Notes under the pieces: generated by a model
Told to the model about the DNA's origin: nothing
The model's database searches: none
The model's input: the letters and a program-made list of their open reading frames with translations, nothing else
Position numbers and translations under genes: made by a program
NCBI GenBank assembly: GCA_964386865.1
Contig: CAYLUN010000128.1
Location: 1-13,376, forward strand
Source: CAYLUN01 sp964386865
GTDB taxonomy: Bacteria; Verrucomicrobiota; Kiritimatiellia; RFP12; UBA1067
Direction of reading: 5' to 3'
Length of the DNA stretch: 13,376 nt
Part shown: one piece after another, positions 13,148 to 13,376 of the stretch
Layout of the letters: each line of letters starts with the position of its first letter
Numbering within the stretch: the stretch's first letter is position 1

Positions 13148-13376
13148 TTAGGCCTGCGGCGTACGCGAAAGCCTGGGTTCCTGTACCGGATCCAGGGGCG
13201 TCGGCACCGGTTTCGAGGGGCCGGGAACCGGTTCAACGGTGGACGTAACCGGTTCTTGCGGGCTGGAAACCGGTACGGGTTGGCGGGTTTCCGGTGCGGG
13301 GTGGGGCCGAAGCGGTGCGGTGAAGCGGCGGCTACGGTGGCGCTGGCGATCCAGCGCGACCCCGAGTCCACGGCGA
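13148..13376 (-). CDS. Pro/Val-rich C-terminal partial frame (uncertain)
   Basis: On the minus strand a frame open to the window edge ends at TAA (complement of 13148-13150). It runs through a basic stretch (LDRQRHRSRRF) into heptads starting PV: PVSSPQE, PVTSTVE, PVPGPSK, PVPTPLD, PVQEPRL. Such Pro-rich tails occur as wall- or periplasm-spanning linkers. However, the same DNA is open in other frames on both strands: a plus frame gives NRFNGGR, NRFLRAG, NRYGLAG, and another minus frame gives Arg/Pro-rich heptads. The coding strand is therefore not certain. No family recognised. Confidence 0.3.
   Translation of the reverse strand, partial: RRGLGVALDRQRHRSRRFTAPLRPHPAPETRQPVPVSSPQEPVTSTVEPVPGPSKPVPTPLDPVQEPRLSRTPQA
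13185..13316. repeat. ACCGGT motif repeated every 21 bp (seven positions)
   Basis: ACCGGT or a variant occurs at exactly 21-base spacing: 13185 (ACCGGA), 13206, 13227, 13248 and 13269 (all ACCGGT), 13290 (TCCGGT) and 13311 (AGCGGT). The four central copies lie in AACCGGTT-like context. The spacing equals seven codons and also two turns of B-DNA, so it may be a protein heptad repeat or an array of palindromic binding sites. Confidence 0.8.

Noticed and set aside
13185..13316. CRISPR array
   Set aside because: Repeats are only 6-8 bases with a 21-base period and no long conserved repeat alternating with unique spacers; no cas genes are present.

Overview
The window is a GC-rich bacterial chromosome segment, by eye about two-thirds G+C with strong G/C preference at third codon positions. 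Its gene content suggests the PVC superphylum (Verrucomicrobiota, Kiritimatiellota or Lentisphaerota). There are tandem sialidase-like beta-propellers, one with laminin-G-like C-terminal domains. There are two PQQ-like propellers carrying the WPxxRGPxxxG N-terminal signature, and fragments of delta-60 and cadherin-like beta-sandwich proteins. There are also many short wordy repeats between genes. This placement is an inference from gene content; no rRNA or other marker gene is present.

Left part (1-6964, all + strand, tightly spaced): a sialidase-like gene cut by the window edge, a second close paralogue (399-2024), an ORF6N-domain gene slotted in (2028-2639), a third, larger sialidase-like/LamG gene (2642-5071), an HpcH/HpaI-family aldolase (5092-5841) and a D-2-hydroxyacid dehydrogenase (5951-6964). 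The likely theme is secreted or periplasmic recognition or cleavage of a glycan, followed by cytoplasmic cleavage of a 2-keto-3-deoxy acid and reduction of a 2-keto acid. Both complete sialidase-like genes carry related copies of an interspersed palindromic repeat, in opposite orientation, near the N-terminal end of their signal-peptide regions.

Middle (6965-8012): an intergenic stretch with a 30-bp perfect palindrome and a plausible sigma-70-type promoter leads into a small three-helix membrane protein interrupted by an in-frame TGA. Its final stop overlaps the start of ribonuclease HI (rnhA).

Right-centre (8084-12463): three minus-strand genes (a PQQ-like propeller, a YkvA/DUF1232 protein and a second D-2-hydroxyacid dehydrogenase) are followed by a divergent plus-strand PQQ-like propeller that appears to be transcribed without a leader.

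Right end (12464-13376): debris. There is an acylphosphatase stump, about 120 bases of unassigned lower-GC sequence, a minus-strand remnant of a delta-60/cadherin-like protein, and a Pro-Val-rich partial reading frame over an ACCGGT motif repeated every 21 bp. No rRNA, complete tRNA, CRISPR array or transposase gene was found.
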